Positions 34,474 through 43,202 of a stretch of DNA of 64,000 bases are shown here, one piece after another. Every line of letters begins with the position of its first letter. Position 1 is the first letter of the stretch. Both the position numbers and the translations under genes were made by a program. The notes under the pieces are model-generated. The model had not been told where the DNA came from, ran no database searches, and saw only the letters and a list, made by a program, of their open reading frames with translations. Origin of the DNA: Haloglomus irregulare (GTDB taxonomy: Archaea; Halobacteriota; Halobacteria; Halobacteriales; Haloarculaceae); the NCBI RefSeq assembly GCF_007421925.1, contig NZ_QMDX01000011.1, positions 1 through 64,000 of the forward strand, written 5' to 3'.

Positions 34474-35496
34474 TCAGGCCGGGAGGACCCGTTTCACGTC
34501 GTCAACGCCGGCCCGCCGGACGACGGCCCGGACGGGGTCGCGGTAGCCGGCGAGGCTGTCCGAGTCACCGTCGAGGACGAGCAGTCGCGCGATGCGGTCG
34601 GGCTCGATGCACCCGCAGTCCAGACCCGCGAGGTCGGCACCGGCGACGGTGGCCATCCGGAGGACGTCCGGCGCGGTGACGCGGCCGTCCGAGAGCTTCG
34701 CGGCGAACTCCATCTCGCGGAACATCGACGGCGCGTTCAGCATCACGTTGTCCGTCCCGAGGGCGACGGACGTCCGCTCGAGGAGGTCGCCGATGGGCGG
34801 CGCGCCGACGCCAGTGACGAGGTTCGACCGCGGGCAGATCGCGATGGGCGTCCCCCGCTCCTCCACCCGGTCGAGGTGGAGCTCCTCGGCGTGGACCATG
34901 TGGACGAGGAAGTCCGGGTCCAGATCCAGGGCCGCGTTGATGTCGGCGGGGTCGCGCTCGCCGGCGTGGATGCCGAACAGCTTCCCCGCTTCCCTGGTCG
35001 CGTTGCGCTCGCGGTCGAAGTGGCCGTCACGGGCCCCCGAGGCCCCGAACCCGTCGGCGGCCGCCATCGCGTCGACCGTCTCCCGGCCGAGGACGACCGA
35101 TTCGATGTCGATGCCCGCCAGCGCGTCGCGGATGGCCTCGACCCCCTCGACGCCGCCCTCGCGGAACCCCACGAACGCGCCGGTCCCCCCGGCGCGCATG
35201 AACCGCAGCGAACGGACCATCGCCTCGACCAGTTCCTCCCGGTCGGCATCGCGAAGGAGCCGGTGTTTCAGCCCGTCGGGTGGCGCCACCAGTTCGTCCA
35301 GCGAGAGCCCGGCGCCGGCCTCCTTCGCGATGGAGTCCCCGATGTGGGTGTGGGCGTTGACGAAGGCCGGCAGGACGATGTCATTGCTGCTCACCGTGTC
35401 CCGCTCGACCCGCTGGATGACGCCGTTCTCGACCACCACACGCCCCTCGACCGGTTCGAACTCGCGACCGGCGAGGACGGTTCCCTCGAGCACCAT
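34474..35496 (-). CDS. Amidohydrolase (nucleoside-deaminase-like), copy A
   Basis: The 340-residue protein has the metal-dependent amidohydrolase plan: HTH in VLPAFVNAHTHIGDSIAKEA, His in FGIHAGE, His in LVHMVHAEELHLDRV, and Asp in VALGTDNVMLNAPSMFREME. It is shorter than most chlorohydrolase/SAH-deaminase family members (about 430) because the C-terminal extension is minimal. Deamination of a purine or related compound is likely; the substrate is unknown. A close paralogue lies at 48157-49182. Confidence 0.85.
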   Translation of the reverse strand: MVLEGTVLAGREFEPVEGRVVVENGVIQRVERDTVSSNDIVLPAFVNAHTHIGDSIAKEAGAGLSLDELVAPPDGLKHRLLRDADREELVEAMVRSLRFMRAGGTGAFVGFREGGVEGVEAIRDALAGIDIESVVLGRETVDAMAAADGFGASGARDGHFDRERNATREAGKLFGIHAGERDPADINAALDLDPDFLVHMVHAEELHLDRVEERGTPIAICPRSNLVTGVGAPPIGDLLERTSVALGTDNVMLNAPSMFREMEFAAKLSDGRVTAPDVLRMATVAGADLAGLDCGCIEPDRIARLLVLDGDSDSLAGYRDPVRAVVRRAGVDDVKRVLPA

Positions 35497-35634
35497 GCCC
35501 CGGCGTCCGCGCGCACCGGATAAAAACCGGGCGGCCCGACCGCGTCGGGAGGGCGCCGCAGGCGGTGTCGCCCGCCCGCTGCGCCCCGTGGGGTGGAGGA
35601 CAGGGTTTAGTGTGGCGCTGCGGAACTACCGTGT

Positions 35635-35925
35635 ATGACCACCGACGACGGCGAGCGCGTCCGCGCGCACGTCCTCGTCAGCGGCCGCGTCCAGGGGGTC
35701 ACCTACCGGGCGACGACCCGGCGGACGGCCCGCGACCGCGGCGTCGACGGCTGGGTCCGGAACCGTCCCGACGGCCGCGTCGAGGCCGTCTTCGAGGGGC
35801 CCCCGGACGCGGTCGAGGGGATGCTCGACTACTGCCACGAGGGGCCGTCCCGGGCACGGGTCGAGGACGTACAGGTCGAGTACGAACCGCCCGAGGGCGC
35901 CACGGGGTTCGAGATACGCCGATGA
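35635..35925 (+). CDS. acyP: Acylphosphatase
   Basis: The 96-residue protein has the family signature: VLVSGRVQGVTYRATTRRTA with the phosphate-binding Arg, and GVDGWVRNRPDGRVEAVFEG with the catalytic Asn. It hydrolyses carboxyl-phosphate bonds such as that of acetyl phosphate. Length is normal. A second, broken frame starts in its stop codon (ATGA). Confidence 0.93.
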   Translation: MTTDDGERVRAHVLVSGRVQGVTYRATTRRTARDRGVDGWVRNRPDGRVEAVFEGPPDAVEGMLDYCHEGPSRARVEDVQVEYEPPEGATGFEIRR

Positions 35926-36361
35926 GCGACCGGGGGGCCGTGCCGGGACGCGATGTGCCGTCGCGGCCACGACGCCGCGCGACCGCTTGGCGACCCGTTC
36001 GCCCTCGTCGCCGACGGTGGGGTGCTCGTCTTCAGCTACCCCTCGCCGGCGCCGGGCGTGGCACGAGACCCACCTGACGACCCCCGACGACTACCGGCTC
36101 GGCGAGCATGACGAGCGGTGGCTCCGCCGCCGGCTCCGGCCGGTCGACGCCGGCGGGAACGTGCTGACACGGTCCCGGGTCGCCGAGGTGCTCGGCCGGG
36201 AGCCACGGCCCGCGGGCGCGCTCCTCGACGGCGTGACGCCCACCCCCGACCCCGTGGCGCCCGTCCTCGCCGCGGAGACACAGCGTGGAGTCCGAGCGTT
36301 TCGAATCAATCATGTAGATTCGCGGATTGTATCCGGTACTGCTACCGAAAGCCGCGGGTAA
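35922..36361 (+). pseudogene. Frameshifted gene of unknown function behind acylphosphatase
   Basis: An ATG overlaps the acylphosphatase stop. Coherent sequence changes frame: FALVADGGVLVFSYPSPAPG in one, then WHETHLTTPDDYRLGEHDER through VLGREPRPAGALLDGVTP in the next. The join is near 36060. The end, after about 36300, is not protein-like. The coupled start suggests a former operon with acyP. No family is recognised. A single sequencing error would repair most of it. Confidence 0.4.
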
Positions 36362-36423
36362 CGTACGTATTTGCACGCCCAGGGGGAATACGCGAGGAGT
36401 CGGCCTGGCTCGTGAGGAGCCGC

Positions 36424-38088
36424 TCACTCCAGATACGTCGAGACGTACGGGCCGTCCTGGAAGTAGCCCAGTTTCTCGCGGTAGTACTCCCGGACGCCGA
36501 TGCCGGAGATGACCGAGAGCTTCCGGTAGCCGGCCTCGCGGGCGCGGCGCTCGGCCTCCCGCAGCAGCGTCCGCCCGTAGCCCTGGTGCTGGTGGGAGCC
36601 GTCCTCGCCCTCGGCCCCCCCGACGCCCACCTCGTTGCCGTAGACGTGGAGCTCCCGGACCAGGGCGGCGTCCTGTAGTTCCCGGCGCGTTGGCTGGCTC
36701 GGGAACCGGAGTCGGCAGAACCCGACCAGCAGGTCCTGCTCGAAGTCCTCGTAGCTGATGAACTGCTCGGTGCCGCCGGCGGCCTCGTACTCGATGGTAT
36801 CGAGCTCGACGGTGTCGGGTTCGGCGTCGTTCATCCCGACCTCGCGACAGCGGATGCATGAACAGTCCCAGCCGCGCTCGTCCATGACCTGCCAGGCCAG
36901 CTGGCGGAGGTTCGACTTCTGCACGCCGGCCTCGATGTGGTCGGCCGGGATGTCGCGCTGGACGCGCTGGAGGCGGACGTAGCGCGGGAGGGCCCGCATC
37001 ACCTCGGCGACGACCTCCGCGGCCCGCTCGCTGGAGAGCGGCTCGAACTCCCCGCGCCGGTACATGTCGTAGGTGACGGTGTCGTCGACGACCAGTGTGG
37101 GGTAGATCTTCAGGTAGTCCGGGCGCCACGCCGGGTCGTCGAACAGCTGCCGGAAGTCCTCGACCACCATCCGCTCGCTCATGCCGGGCTGGCCGGGCAT
37201 CGTGTGGAAGCCCACTTTGAACGCGGCGTCGCGCAGCCGGCGGTTGGCGTCGATCGAGGCCTGCACGCCGTGGCCGCGGTGCATCTCCCGGTTGACGCGC
37301 TCGAAGGTGGTCTGGACCCCGACCTCGACCTTGGTCCCGCCCAGCGACAGCATCCGGTCGACCTGCTCGGGGTCGCACCAGTCGGGTTTCGTCTCGAAGG
37401 TGACGCCGATACAGCGCACGTCGTTCGTCTCGTTCCCCGCGATGACGTCCTCCAGATACCGGAACGGCGGCGGCTCGTCGGGCGCGAAGCTCTCCGTCTC
37501 GGAGGGCGTCGCCTCGGCGCCGGGGTCGAACTCGTTCATCGCCTCTATGGCGCGCTTGACGAACCACTCCTGGTAGTCATGCGACCGGGCAGTCATCGTC
37601 CCGCCCATGACGATGAGTTCGACCTTGTCGACGGGGTGGCCGATCTTCCGGAGCTGGTTCAGCCGGAGCGTCACCTGCCCGTACGGGTCGTGGTCGTTCT
37701 GCTGGCCGCGTGCGGCCGCGGGCTCGTCGCCGGTGTAGGACTGCGCGCTGGAGAACTCGCTGTCGGGCCCGCCCGGGCAGTAGAGGCATTTCCCGTGGGG
37801 GCAGTTGTGCGGTGCGGTCATCACGGCGACCGGGGAGACCCCCGAGGCCGTCCGGACCGGCTTCCGCCGGAGCACCCCCTCCAGTTCGTCGCGGCGCTCC
37901 GGGATGGCGTCCATGATGTCGCTGTTCCGGGGCACCTTCGGCGCGCCGTGGCGCGAGCAGGCGTCGAGCTTGGCGCTCTCGACGTCGTCGCGTTCGAGGT
38001 CGCCGGCCAGCACCCGCTCGGCCAGCTCCTCGACGACGCGCTGGAAGGCCTCGGTCTCCTCGGGCGGCGTCTCGCTGTCGGTGCTCAT
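36424..38088 (-). CDS. elp3: Elp3: tRNA U34 carboxymethyltransferase, radical SAM plus acetyltransferase
   Basis: The 554-residue protein is full length. The radical SAM cluster cysteines are Cys96, Cys101 and Cys104 in CPHGKCLYCPGG. FETKPDWCDPEQVDRML and GVQTTFERVNREMHRGH are Elp3 hallmarks. The C-terminal GNAT domain has HQHQGYGRTLLREAERRARE for acetyl-CoA binding and ends REYYREKLGYFQDGPYVSTYLE. It adds the carboxymethyl group at tRNA wobble uridine, starting from acetyl-CoA. In archaea it acts without the other Elongator subunits. Confidence 0.96.
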   Translation of the reverse strand: MSTDSETPPEETEAFQRVVEELAERVLAGDLERDDVESAKLDACSRHGAPKVPRNSDIMDAIPERRDELEGVLRRKPVRTASGVSPVAVMTAPHNCPHGKCLYCPGGPDSEFSSAQSYTGDEPAAARGQQNDHDPYGQVTLRLNQLRKIGHPVDKVELIVMGGTMTARSHDYQEWFVKRAIEAMNEFDPGAEATPSETESFAPDEPPPFRYLEDVIAGNETNDVRCIGVTFETKPDWCDPEQVDRMLSLGGTKVEVGVQTTFERVNREMHRGHGVQASIDANRRLRDAAFKVGFHTMPGQPGMSERMVVEDFRQLFDDPAWRPDYLKIYPTLVVDDTVTYDMYRRGEFEPLSSERAAEVVAEVMRALPRYVRLQRVQRDIPADHIEAGVQKSNLRQLAWQVMDERGWDCSCIRCREVGMNDAEPDTVELDTIEYEAAGGTEQFISYEDFEQDLLVGFCRLRFPSQPTRRELQDAALVRELHVYGNEVGVGGAEGEDGSHQHQGYGRTLLREAERRAREAGYRKLSVISGIGVREYYREKLGYFQDGPYVSTYLE

Positions 38089-38191
38089 CGTCCGCTATCG
38101 GGCGTACTGGGTCCGGCGCGGGCAAACCGCTTCCGGTCTCGGCGACGCGAGGGAGTGCGGGAGTCCAACCCCGACCACACCGGCAGGGCCC

Positions 38192-39193
38192 TCACTGCCC
38201 ACTCCGTACCACGTCGGCCGGGTACGCGACGGGGAGCGCCTCGGGGACGACCTCGCAGTGGAGGTCGGTCAGATCCGGGAGCGGCGTCCCGTCCATCTCG
38301 GCCGGGAGGGTCCCGTCGGGGGCGCCGGTCCCCGCGCCGGCGCGGACGTCGAACGCGTCGCCGGTGAAGTAGTGGACCGCCCGGTGGCCAACGTGGTCGC
38401 CGGAGCGGGCGGCACGAGCGATGTCTAACGCCTCGCGGCCGCCGACCGGTTCGATGACGAGCGCGTGGAGCCGGCCATCGCCGGGTCGCGAGTCGGGGAG
38501 CAGCTGTGCCGTGCCGCCACGATATCGGCCGCCGCCGGCGGCGACCAGTCGGGCCTCGCCGGCGAACAGCCGCTCGTCGGCGCGCCCGACCCGGACGGCG
38601 ACGGGGTCGGCGAACAGCGTCGCGGTCGCCGTACCGAGCAGGTATGCCAGCGGTCCCGGTAGCGCCCGGAACCGCTCGGCCCCGTCCAGCGCGTGCCGGA
38701 ACAGGCCGACCGTCACGCCCAACACGGAGTAGCGCGCCTCCGCCGGCGGCTCGGTCCCCACCCGCGTCAGCTCCAGCGGCCGCGCGACGATGCCGTCGCC
38801 GAGCCGTTCGGCCAGCGCCCGCCAGTCCGTCTCGCCGTAGAGGTATCGGTGGACGCTGTTCCCGCGTCCCGCCGGGACGACGAACAGCGCCGGCGGCTCG
38901 CGACCCCCCTCCCCGCGCCAGCGGTAGAGCGCGCTCGCGACCTCGCGGAGGGTCCCGTCGCCGCCGACGCTGACGAGCAGGTCGACCTCGCCCGCCAGTT
39001 CGCGGGTCGCACGCCCCACGTCGTCCGGGCCGCGCGTGACCGCCCGGGTCACCGGCCCGCCGTAGCGGTCCGTGAACGTCCGCGCGAGCGACCGCCCGCC
39101 GCCGTCGCCCGAGACCGGGTTGACGACCAGGCCGACGTCGTCGGGGACGAACGCCTCCCCCGTGGCCCGGGCAGTGGCGTCGCGCCCGGTCAT
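38192..39193 (-). CDS. Diacylglycerol kinase-like lipid kinase
   Basis: The 333-residue protein has VGLVVNPVSGDGGGRSLA, the nucleotide motif LLVSVGGDGTLREVASAL and VVPAGRGNSVHRYLYG, the order of the DAGK/YegS catalytic domain. The second half has the family's beta-sandwich pattern (GEARLVAAGGGRYRGGTAQL, then DGRLHALVIEPVGG). It probably phosphorylates a lipid or sphingoid-like alcohol, perhaps an archaeal diether lipid. Its ATG overlaps the stop of the upstream MmgE/PrpD gene by 4 bases, so they are translated together. Confidence 0.85.
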   Translation of the reverse strand: MTGRDATARATGEAFVPDDVGLVVNPVSGDGGGRSLARTFTDRYGGPVTRAVTRGPDDVGRATRELAGEVDLLVSVGGDGTLREVASALYRWRGEGGREPPALFVVPAGRGNSVHRYLYGETDWRALAERLGDGIVARPLELTRVGTEPPAEARYSVLGVTVGLFRHALDGAERFRALPGPLAYLLGTATATLFADPVAVRVGRADERLFAGEARLVAAGGGRYRGGTAQLLPDSRPGDGRLHALVIEPVGGREALDIARAARSGDHVGHRAVHYFTGDAFDVRAGAGTGAPDGTLPAEMDGTPLPDLTDLHCEVVPEALPVAYPADVVRSGQ

Positions 39194-40839
39194 GGGGAAA
39201 GCACCGCGTCGATGGCGGCGAGCGTGGCGTCCGTCTCGTGGACGTCGCGAAGTTCGCGGGCGGTTCGCCGGGCGTCGTCGCTCGCGGCGCCGCGGGCCGC
39301 CAGCGCGTCCGAGAGCTTCCGGCGGGCGATGGCGCGGGTCTCGTCGAGCGCGCGGCCCGCGAACCCGGGCGGGTGCTCGACGGTCTCGGCGAACTCGCGG
39401 CCGTCGGCCAGCCGCACCGTCACGCGGGCCCCCATCGCCTTGTCGGCGCCCGAGAGGTCGTCCGGGAGCGGCCGCTTCTGGACGAACCGCAGCAGCGTGG
39501 GCAGGTTCCGCAGTGCCGTCACGGCCCCGACGCTCCTCGCGGAGTACGGCACCACCCTCCAGCCGACGCGCCGGAGCATCGCCCCGAGCGGCACCTCCGA
39601 CTCCAGCGCGCGCAGCGTGAACGTCGGGTCGTGGGCGACGGTCACGCGGTCGGCCAGTTCCCAGACCGCCTCGTCGCCCACGCGGTCGGGGTGCAGCTGG
39701 CGGGGCGTGTGCTCGCCGTCCCGGAGCGCCACGGCCACGTTGTACGGGATAGAGAAGTTCAGCGAGGCGAGCGGGCTCTCCGTCCGGTCCGTGTACCGAC
39801 CCGCCAGGGAGTCGACCTCGTGGCTGAACAGCGAGCCGTCGACCCGAACCCCGGTGATGGACGCTCGGCCGTCGCCGGTCCCCGCGACCGCGTCGCGGAC
39901 CCGCTTCCGGACCGCGAGCGCCGCGTGGACGGGCGCCGTCACGTAGGCACAGCCGGGGTACGGCTTGACCGTCACCGCGCGGGTGTGCCACCGGTCGCCC
40001 AGCCCGCCGAGGAACTCCGGGAGCGGGAGGTCGGCGAACTCGTCGAGGAAGCCGTCCTCGGCCTCGACCGCGTCCGGGTTGCCTCTCAGGCCGTTCCGCG
40101 CGGCTGCGACCGCCGAGAGCCCGGAGCAGGTCGGTTCGGCGGCCGACAGCACCTTCGCGTCGGAGCCGAGGAAATCGGGGACGAGCGGCCACGGTGGCTG
40201 GCCGAGCGCGATGGCGATGGCGTCGGCCAGGGTGTCGGCGTCGTCGCGCTCGACCACGCCGCGGGCGACGGCGGCTCCGACGCTGTGGACGTAGGCGGTC
40301 TGCTGGCCCCGGAACGGCCCGACGGCGGCCGCGCTCGCGACCCGCGCGGCGATCTCGTTGGCCGCGACGTGGGCCGTCAGCGCCCGTCGGCCCGGGTGAT
40401 CGAGCGCGGCGCCACGCGCCTCGGCGTAGAGGTATGGCACGAGCGCGGCGCTGTGACCGGTGTGTCCGCCGAGGACGGTGTCGTCGAAGTCCATCGCCAT
40501 CGCCAGCGCGGCCCCGCCGTAGCAGGCCCCCCGGACCGGCATCGGCCCCGCGCCGGGGAGCGTCGCCGCCGGCCCCTCGCCGGCGGGGAACTCGTCGCGG
40601 ACGGTGTCGAGCACCCGGTCGCCGATGGGGTGGTCGAGCGTCCAGACCGCGGCCCCGAGGGTGCTGGCGAACTGCGCGGCTGCCGCCCGCCGGACCGCCG
40701 CCGGAATCCGACCGTACCGGAGGCCGGCCGCCCACGTCGCCGCCGTGTCGATGAACGTCTCGGCGTCCGGATCGGTCGGCGCTGACGGCTCCCCCTCCGT
40801 CGCGGTCCCGCTGCCGGCCCCGCTCGCGTTGGTCGCCAT
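39190..40839 (-). CDS. MmgE/PrpD family protein
   Basis: The 549-residue protein matches the MmgE/PrpD family (2-methylcitrate dehydratase and cis-aconitate decarboxylase relatives). It has ATLPGAGPMPVRGACYGGAALAMAMDFDDTVLGGHTGHSA near the start, HVAANEIAARVASA, VTVKPYPGCAYVTAPVHAAL in the middle and FSIPYNVAVALRDGEHTP. The reaction is unknown; methylcitrate-cycle partners are not nearby, and this strain has a methylmalonyl-CoA route for propionate instead. Operon with the lipid kinase is unusual. Confidence 0.85.
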   Translation of the reverse strand: MATNASGAGSGTATEGEPSAPTDPDAETFIDTAATWAAGLRYGRIPAAVRRAAAAQFASTLGAAVWTLDHPIGDRVLDTVRDEFPAGEGPAATLPGAGPMPVRGACYGGAALAMAMDFDDTVLGGHTGHSAALVPYLYAEARGAALDHPGRRALTAHVAANEIAARVASAAAVGPFRGQQTAYVHSVGAAVARGVVERDDADTLADAIAIALGQPPWPLVPDFLGSDAKVLSAAEPTCSGLSAVAAARNGLRGNPDAVEAEDGFLDEFADLPLPEFLGGLGDRWHTRAVTVKPYPGCAYVTAPVHAALAVRKRVRDAVAGTGDGRASITGVRVDGSLFSHEVDSLAGRYTDRTESPLASLNFSIPYNVAVALRDGEHTPRQLHPDRVGDEAVWELADRVTVAHDPTFTLRALESEVPLGAMLRRVGWRVVPYSARSVGAVTALRNLPTLLRFVQKRPLPDDLSGADKAMGARVTVRLADGREFAETVEHPPGFAGRALDETRAIARRKLSDALAARGAASDDARRTARELRDVHETDATLAAIDAVLSP

Positions 40840-41248
40840 CAGTCCCCCCTCCGTCCGCGCCGTCGGTTCGTGATACGGCGTCGCATACCGGTCGGTGCAG
40901 GGAGACGGACTAATCGGTGTCGGTCAGACGGTCCCCGGTCGATGACGACCGCCCTGTCGGCCCCCTCGGTCCCCTGCTCCCCGCCCGCTGGACGGGCACG
41001 TCGGCGACGGAGCGGCCGTTCTCGCTCCCGACGCCGCCGGGCATCCCGATAGCCGACCCGGCGACGCTCCACTCCGACACCCGTGTCGCGGTGTGCTCGC
41101 CCGGTCCGTCGCCCACCACCTACGGCCCGGTGACGCCGAGCGGCATCGGCACCGCGGCACTACCCGGCTCCGGCACCCCGCATCGTGGCGTCGAGGAAGG
41201 GCCCTCCTGAGAGGACGGCTGGACGCTCTCGGAGAACCGGCCGCCCGG
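40840..41248. other. No gene recognised
   Basis: About 400 bases. A plus-strand frame from a GTG at 40917 (97 codons, Pro/Gly/Ser-rich) has no promoter or motif and is probably chance. Confidence 0.45.
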
Positions 41249-41692
41249 TTACAACCGCTCCCCGCGCTCGGCCGCACGCACCACGACCGTATCGGCCGCC
41301 AGGTCGCCGAGCCGCTGCCGGTCGTCGGTCAGGTAGATGGCAATGAGCCCCACAACGTAGAGCGCCCCGGGAAGACCGTCGATGATGCGCAGGACCGAGC
41401 GGATGGCAGCCTCACGGTACTCGCAGGGCTCCCCGCGCCGGGTGACGACGACGAGTCCGAGGAGGTGTTTCCCCGGCGTCTTGCCGTACGTCCCCTCGAA
41501 GACGATGAAGTACAGCAGTAGCAGGAGGCCGATCACACCGCTTCCGGCCTCCGGTGACAACGAGAGGGCCCCCGTCACCAGACCCCCGAACACGGCGACG
41601 ATGATGAGGTTGACGACGAACGCGCCGATGCGCCGGGGCACGACATCACCCTGTGTTCCCATCTGTGGCTTCGGTCGCTCGAACAGCGGCAT
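41249..41692 (-). CDS. RDD family membrane protein
   Basis: The 147-residue protein has the RDD motifs: VVPRRIGAFVVNLIIVAVFGG at the first helix and GKTPGKHLLGLVVVTRRGEP, then IRSVLRIIDGLPGALYVVGLIAIYLTDDRQRLGDLAADTVVV. There are three to four transmembrane helices. RDD proteins are small membrane proteins, some linked to ion or salt stress. The start agrees with a TATA box 27 bases upstream. Confidence 0.88.
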   Translation of the reverse strand: MPLFERPKPQMGTQGDVVPRRIGAFVVNLIIVAVFGGLVTGALSLSPEAGSGVIGLLLLLYFIVFEGTYGKTPGKHLLGLVVVTRRGEPCEYREAAIRSVLRIIDGLPGALYVVGLIAIYLTDDRQRLGDLAADTVVVRAAERGERL

Positions 41693-41714
41693 GGGACGGC
41701 CTCCGTAACCGGCC

Positions 41715-41722
41715 TGTATAAA
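41715..41722 (-). promoter_or_regulatory. TATA box of the RDD gene
   Basis: TTTATACA on the minus strand is centred 27 bases before the ATG at 41692. Confidence 0.65.
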
Positions 41723-41830
41723 CCCCGTCGCCGCCGTCTGACGGCCGTATGCTCGTCGCGGCCGCGGAGGGCCGGCGAGCCCCCCGCGACCGCCGCCGCC
41801 CGTCCGTGACGCCCACACCACCACGGAACC

Positions 41831-41838
41831 GCTATACG
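41831..41838 (+). promoter_or_regulatory. TATA box of the DsbA-like redox operon
   Basis: GCTATACG is centred 26 bases before the ATG at 41861, which marks the true gene start even though the frame is broken behind it. Confidence 0.6.
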
Positions 41839-41860
41839 GGATACCGTGCTGTGTTTGACC

Positions 41861-42563
41861 ATGCAGCGACGACGGTTCCTCGGAGCCCTGGGCGCGGCGG
41901 GGGGCGGCCGTGCTCGCGGGCTGCACGGGCGACGCCGGGGGCGGTGTGAGCGGCGGGGATGGCGAGCCGTGGGCGCTCCCCGGCCATCCGGCGCTGGCCG
42001 GGCTCGACGGACAGCCGGTGATCAGCCCCGAGCCCGGCGAGGCGCCGGCGCTCGTCGTCGGGTTCGAGGACCCCTCCTGCATCAGCTGCCAGCGGTCCGA
42101 GCAGGGGCCCCTGCAGAAGCTGCAGTCGGACCACGTCGCGGCCGGTGAACTGACCTTCGTCTACCGGGGCCTGCCCATCACCTACCCCTGGGGGCGGCCG
42201 GCGACGCAGGCGCTCGAATCCACCGACGCTGCGGTGCGGGAGGCCGGAGCCGGCCGTGATGCCCCCGCCTTCTGGGGGCTGAAGGACCACTACTACGCCG
42301 AGCGCGAGGCGTTCTCCGTCGACAACGTCCACGAACGGACGGAGGCGTACCTCGCGAGCGAGACGGACCGCGACGCCGCGGCCGTCGTCGAGGCGGCCCG
42401 CGAGAAGCGCCACGACGACCAGGTGTCGGTCGACACGGACGCCGCCGAACGGGCCGACGCCGTCGCGACGCCGACCTTCTTCCTGTTCCGCGAGGGCGAG
42501 TTCCGGACCACCATCACGGGCGCACAGAGCTACGACGTCTTCGCGTCGGCGCTGGAGCTATGA
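41861..42563 (+). pseudogene. DsbA/thioredoxin-like Tat lipoprotein, frameshift in a G run
   Basis: The first frame reads MQRRRFLGALGAAG, a Tat signal. Removing one G from the six-G run at 41899-41904 joins it to AAVLAGCTGDAGGGVSGGDG and the full domain. The rest is an intact DsbA-type thioredoxin fold with CISC (VVGFEDPSCISCQRSEQGPL), helical insert (WGLKDHYYAEREAF) and the cis-Pro region VATPTFFLFREGEF. It would be a membrane-tethered thiol oxidoreductase outside the cell. Only the signal peptide is out of frame, so a sequencing error or slippage in the G run is as likely as true loss. Confidence 0.75.
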
Positions 42564-43158
42564 GCGGGGCGCTGGGGCGCTCGCTGCCCGGGCTCCCGAC
42601 CGGCCGCGCGGACTGGCGGCTGATGGCCCGGACCGCGCGACTCGTCCTCGGCGGTCCGGGCTACGCCGCGCTCGCGCTGGTCGCGTCGGTGGCCGCGCTG
42701 TCGCTGTTCGTCCTCTCGCTCAACCTCCCGCTCGTGGAGTTCGCGCTCGTCTCGGACCTCGCGCTCGGCAGCCGGCTGACCATCCTCGTCGGGCTCTACC
42801 CGTTCCTCGGGCCGGGGTTCGGCGTCGTCCAGGGCGTCCTGCTGCTGGTCGTGGCGGCCCTGACCGGCGTGGACGTCGCCATGGCGGTCTATCACGTCCG
42901 CGAGCACGACCTCTCGGCGGGACCGGGAGCGGGCTCGTCGGCGTCGTCCTCGGGACGCTCGGCGCCGGCTGCGCCGCCTGCGGGTCGGCGGTGCTGGCGG
43001 GCGTGTTCGCGCTGTTCGGGCTCGGGACGCTGACCGTCCTGCCGCTGGACGGCCTCAAGTTCGCCCTGCTGGGGCTGGTCGCCGTGCTCCTCTCCATCCA
43101 CTGGTTGGCCGACGGGATGCGCGGCGGGGAGATCCGTGGCTGCCCGGTCGGCGTGTAA
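42560..43158 (+). pseudogene. Integral membrane protein of the redox operon, one frameshift
   Basis: The ATG overlaps the stop of the DsbA-like gene. Frame one gives three transmembrane helices to VREHDLSAGPGAG (about residue 125). Then frame two continues as GLVGVVLGTLGAGCAACGSA with two or three more helices and ends IRGCPVGV. One missing base near 42925-42935 separates them. Joined, it is about 199 residues with a CAAC pair at the membrane surface. It resembles small haloarchaeal membrane redox partners of DsbA-like proteins. Like its neighbour, this may be an assembly error. Confidence 0.65.
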
Positions 43159-43202
43159 CCGTCGGGCGCCGACTTTTTGCCGATGCCGGTTAGCGTAGCG
43201 GT

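Noticed and set aside
36032-37567. A 511-codon minus-strand frame
   Set aside because: It is a shadow of Elp3 in another frame, with extreme Arg/Gly content typical of high-GC out-of-frame reading.
38192-40735. An 847-codon open frame on the minus strand
   Set aside because: Only its last 333 codons form a protein (the lipid kinase). The front runs out of frame through the MmgE/PrpD gene and is arginine/proline-rich.
40917-41210. 97-codon plus-strand frame between MmgE/PrpD and RDD
   Set aside because: Pro/Ser/Gly-rich without domains, motifs or promoter. Probably chance in high-GC DNA.
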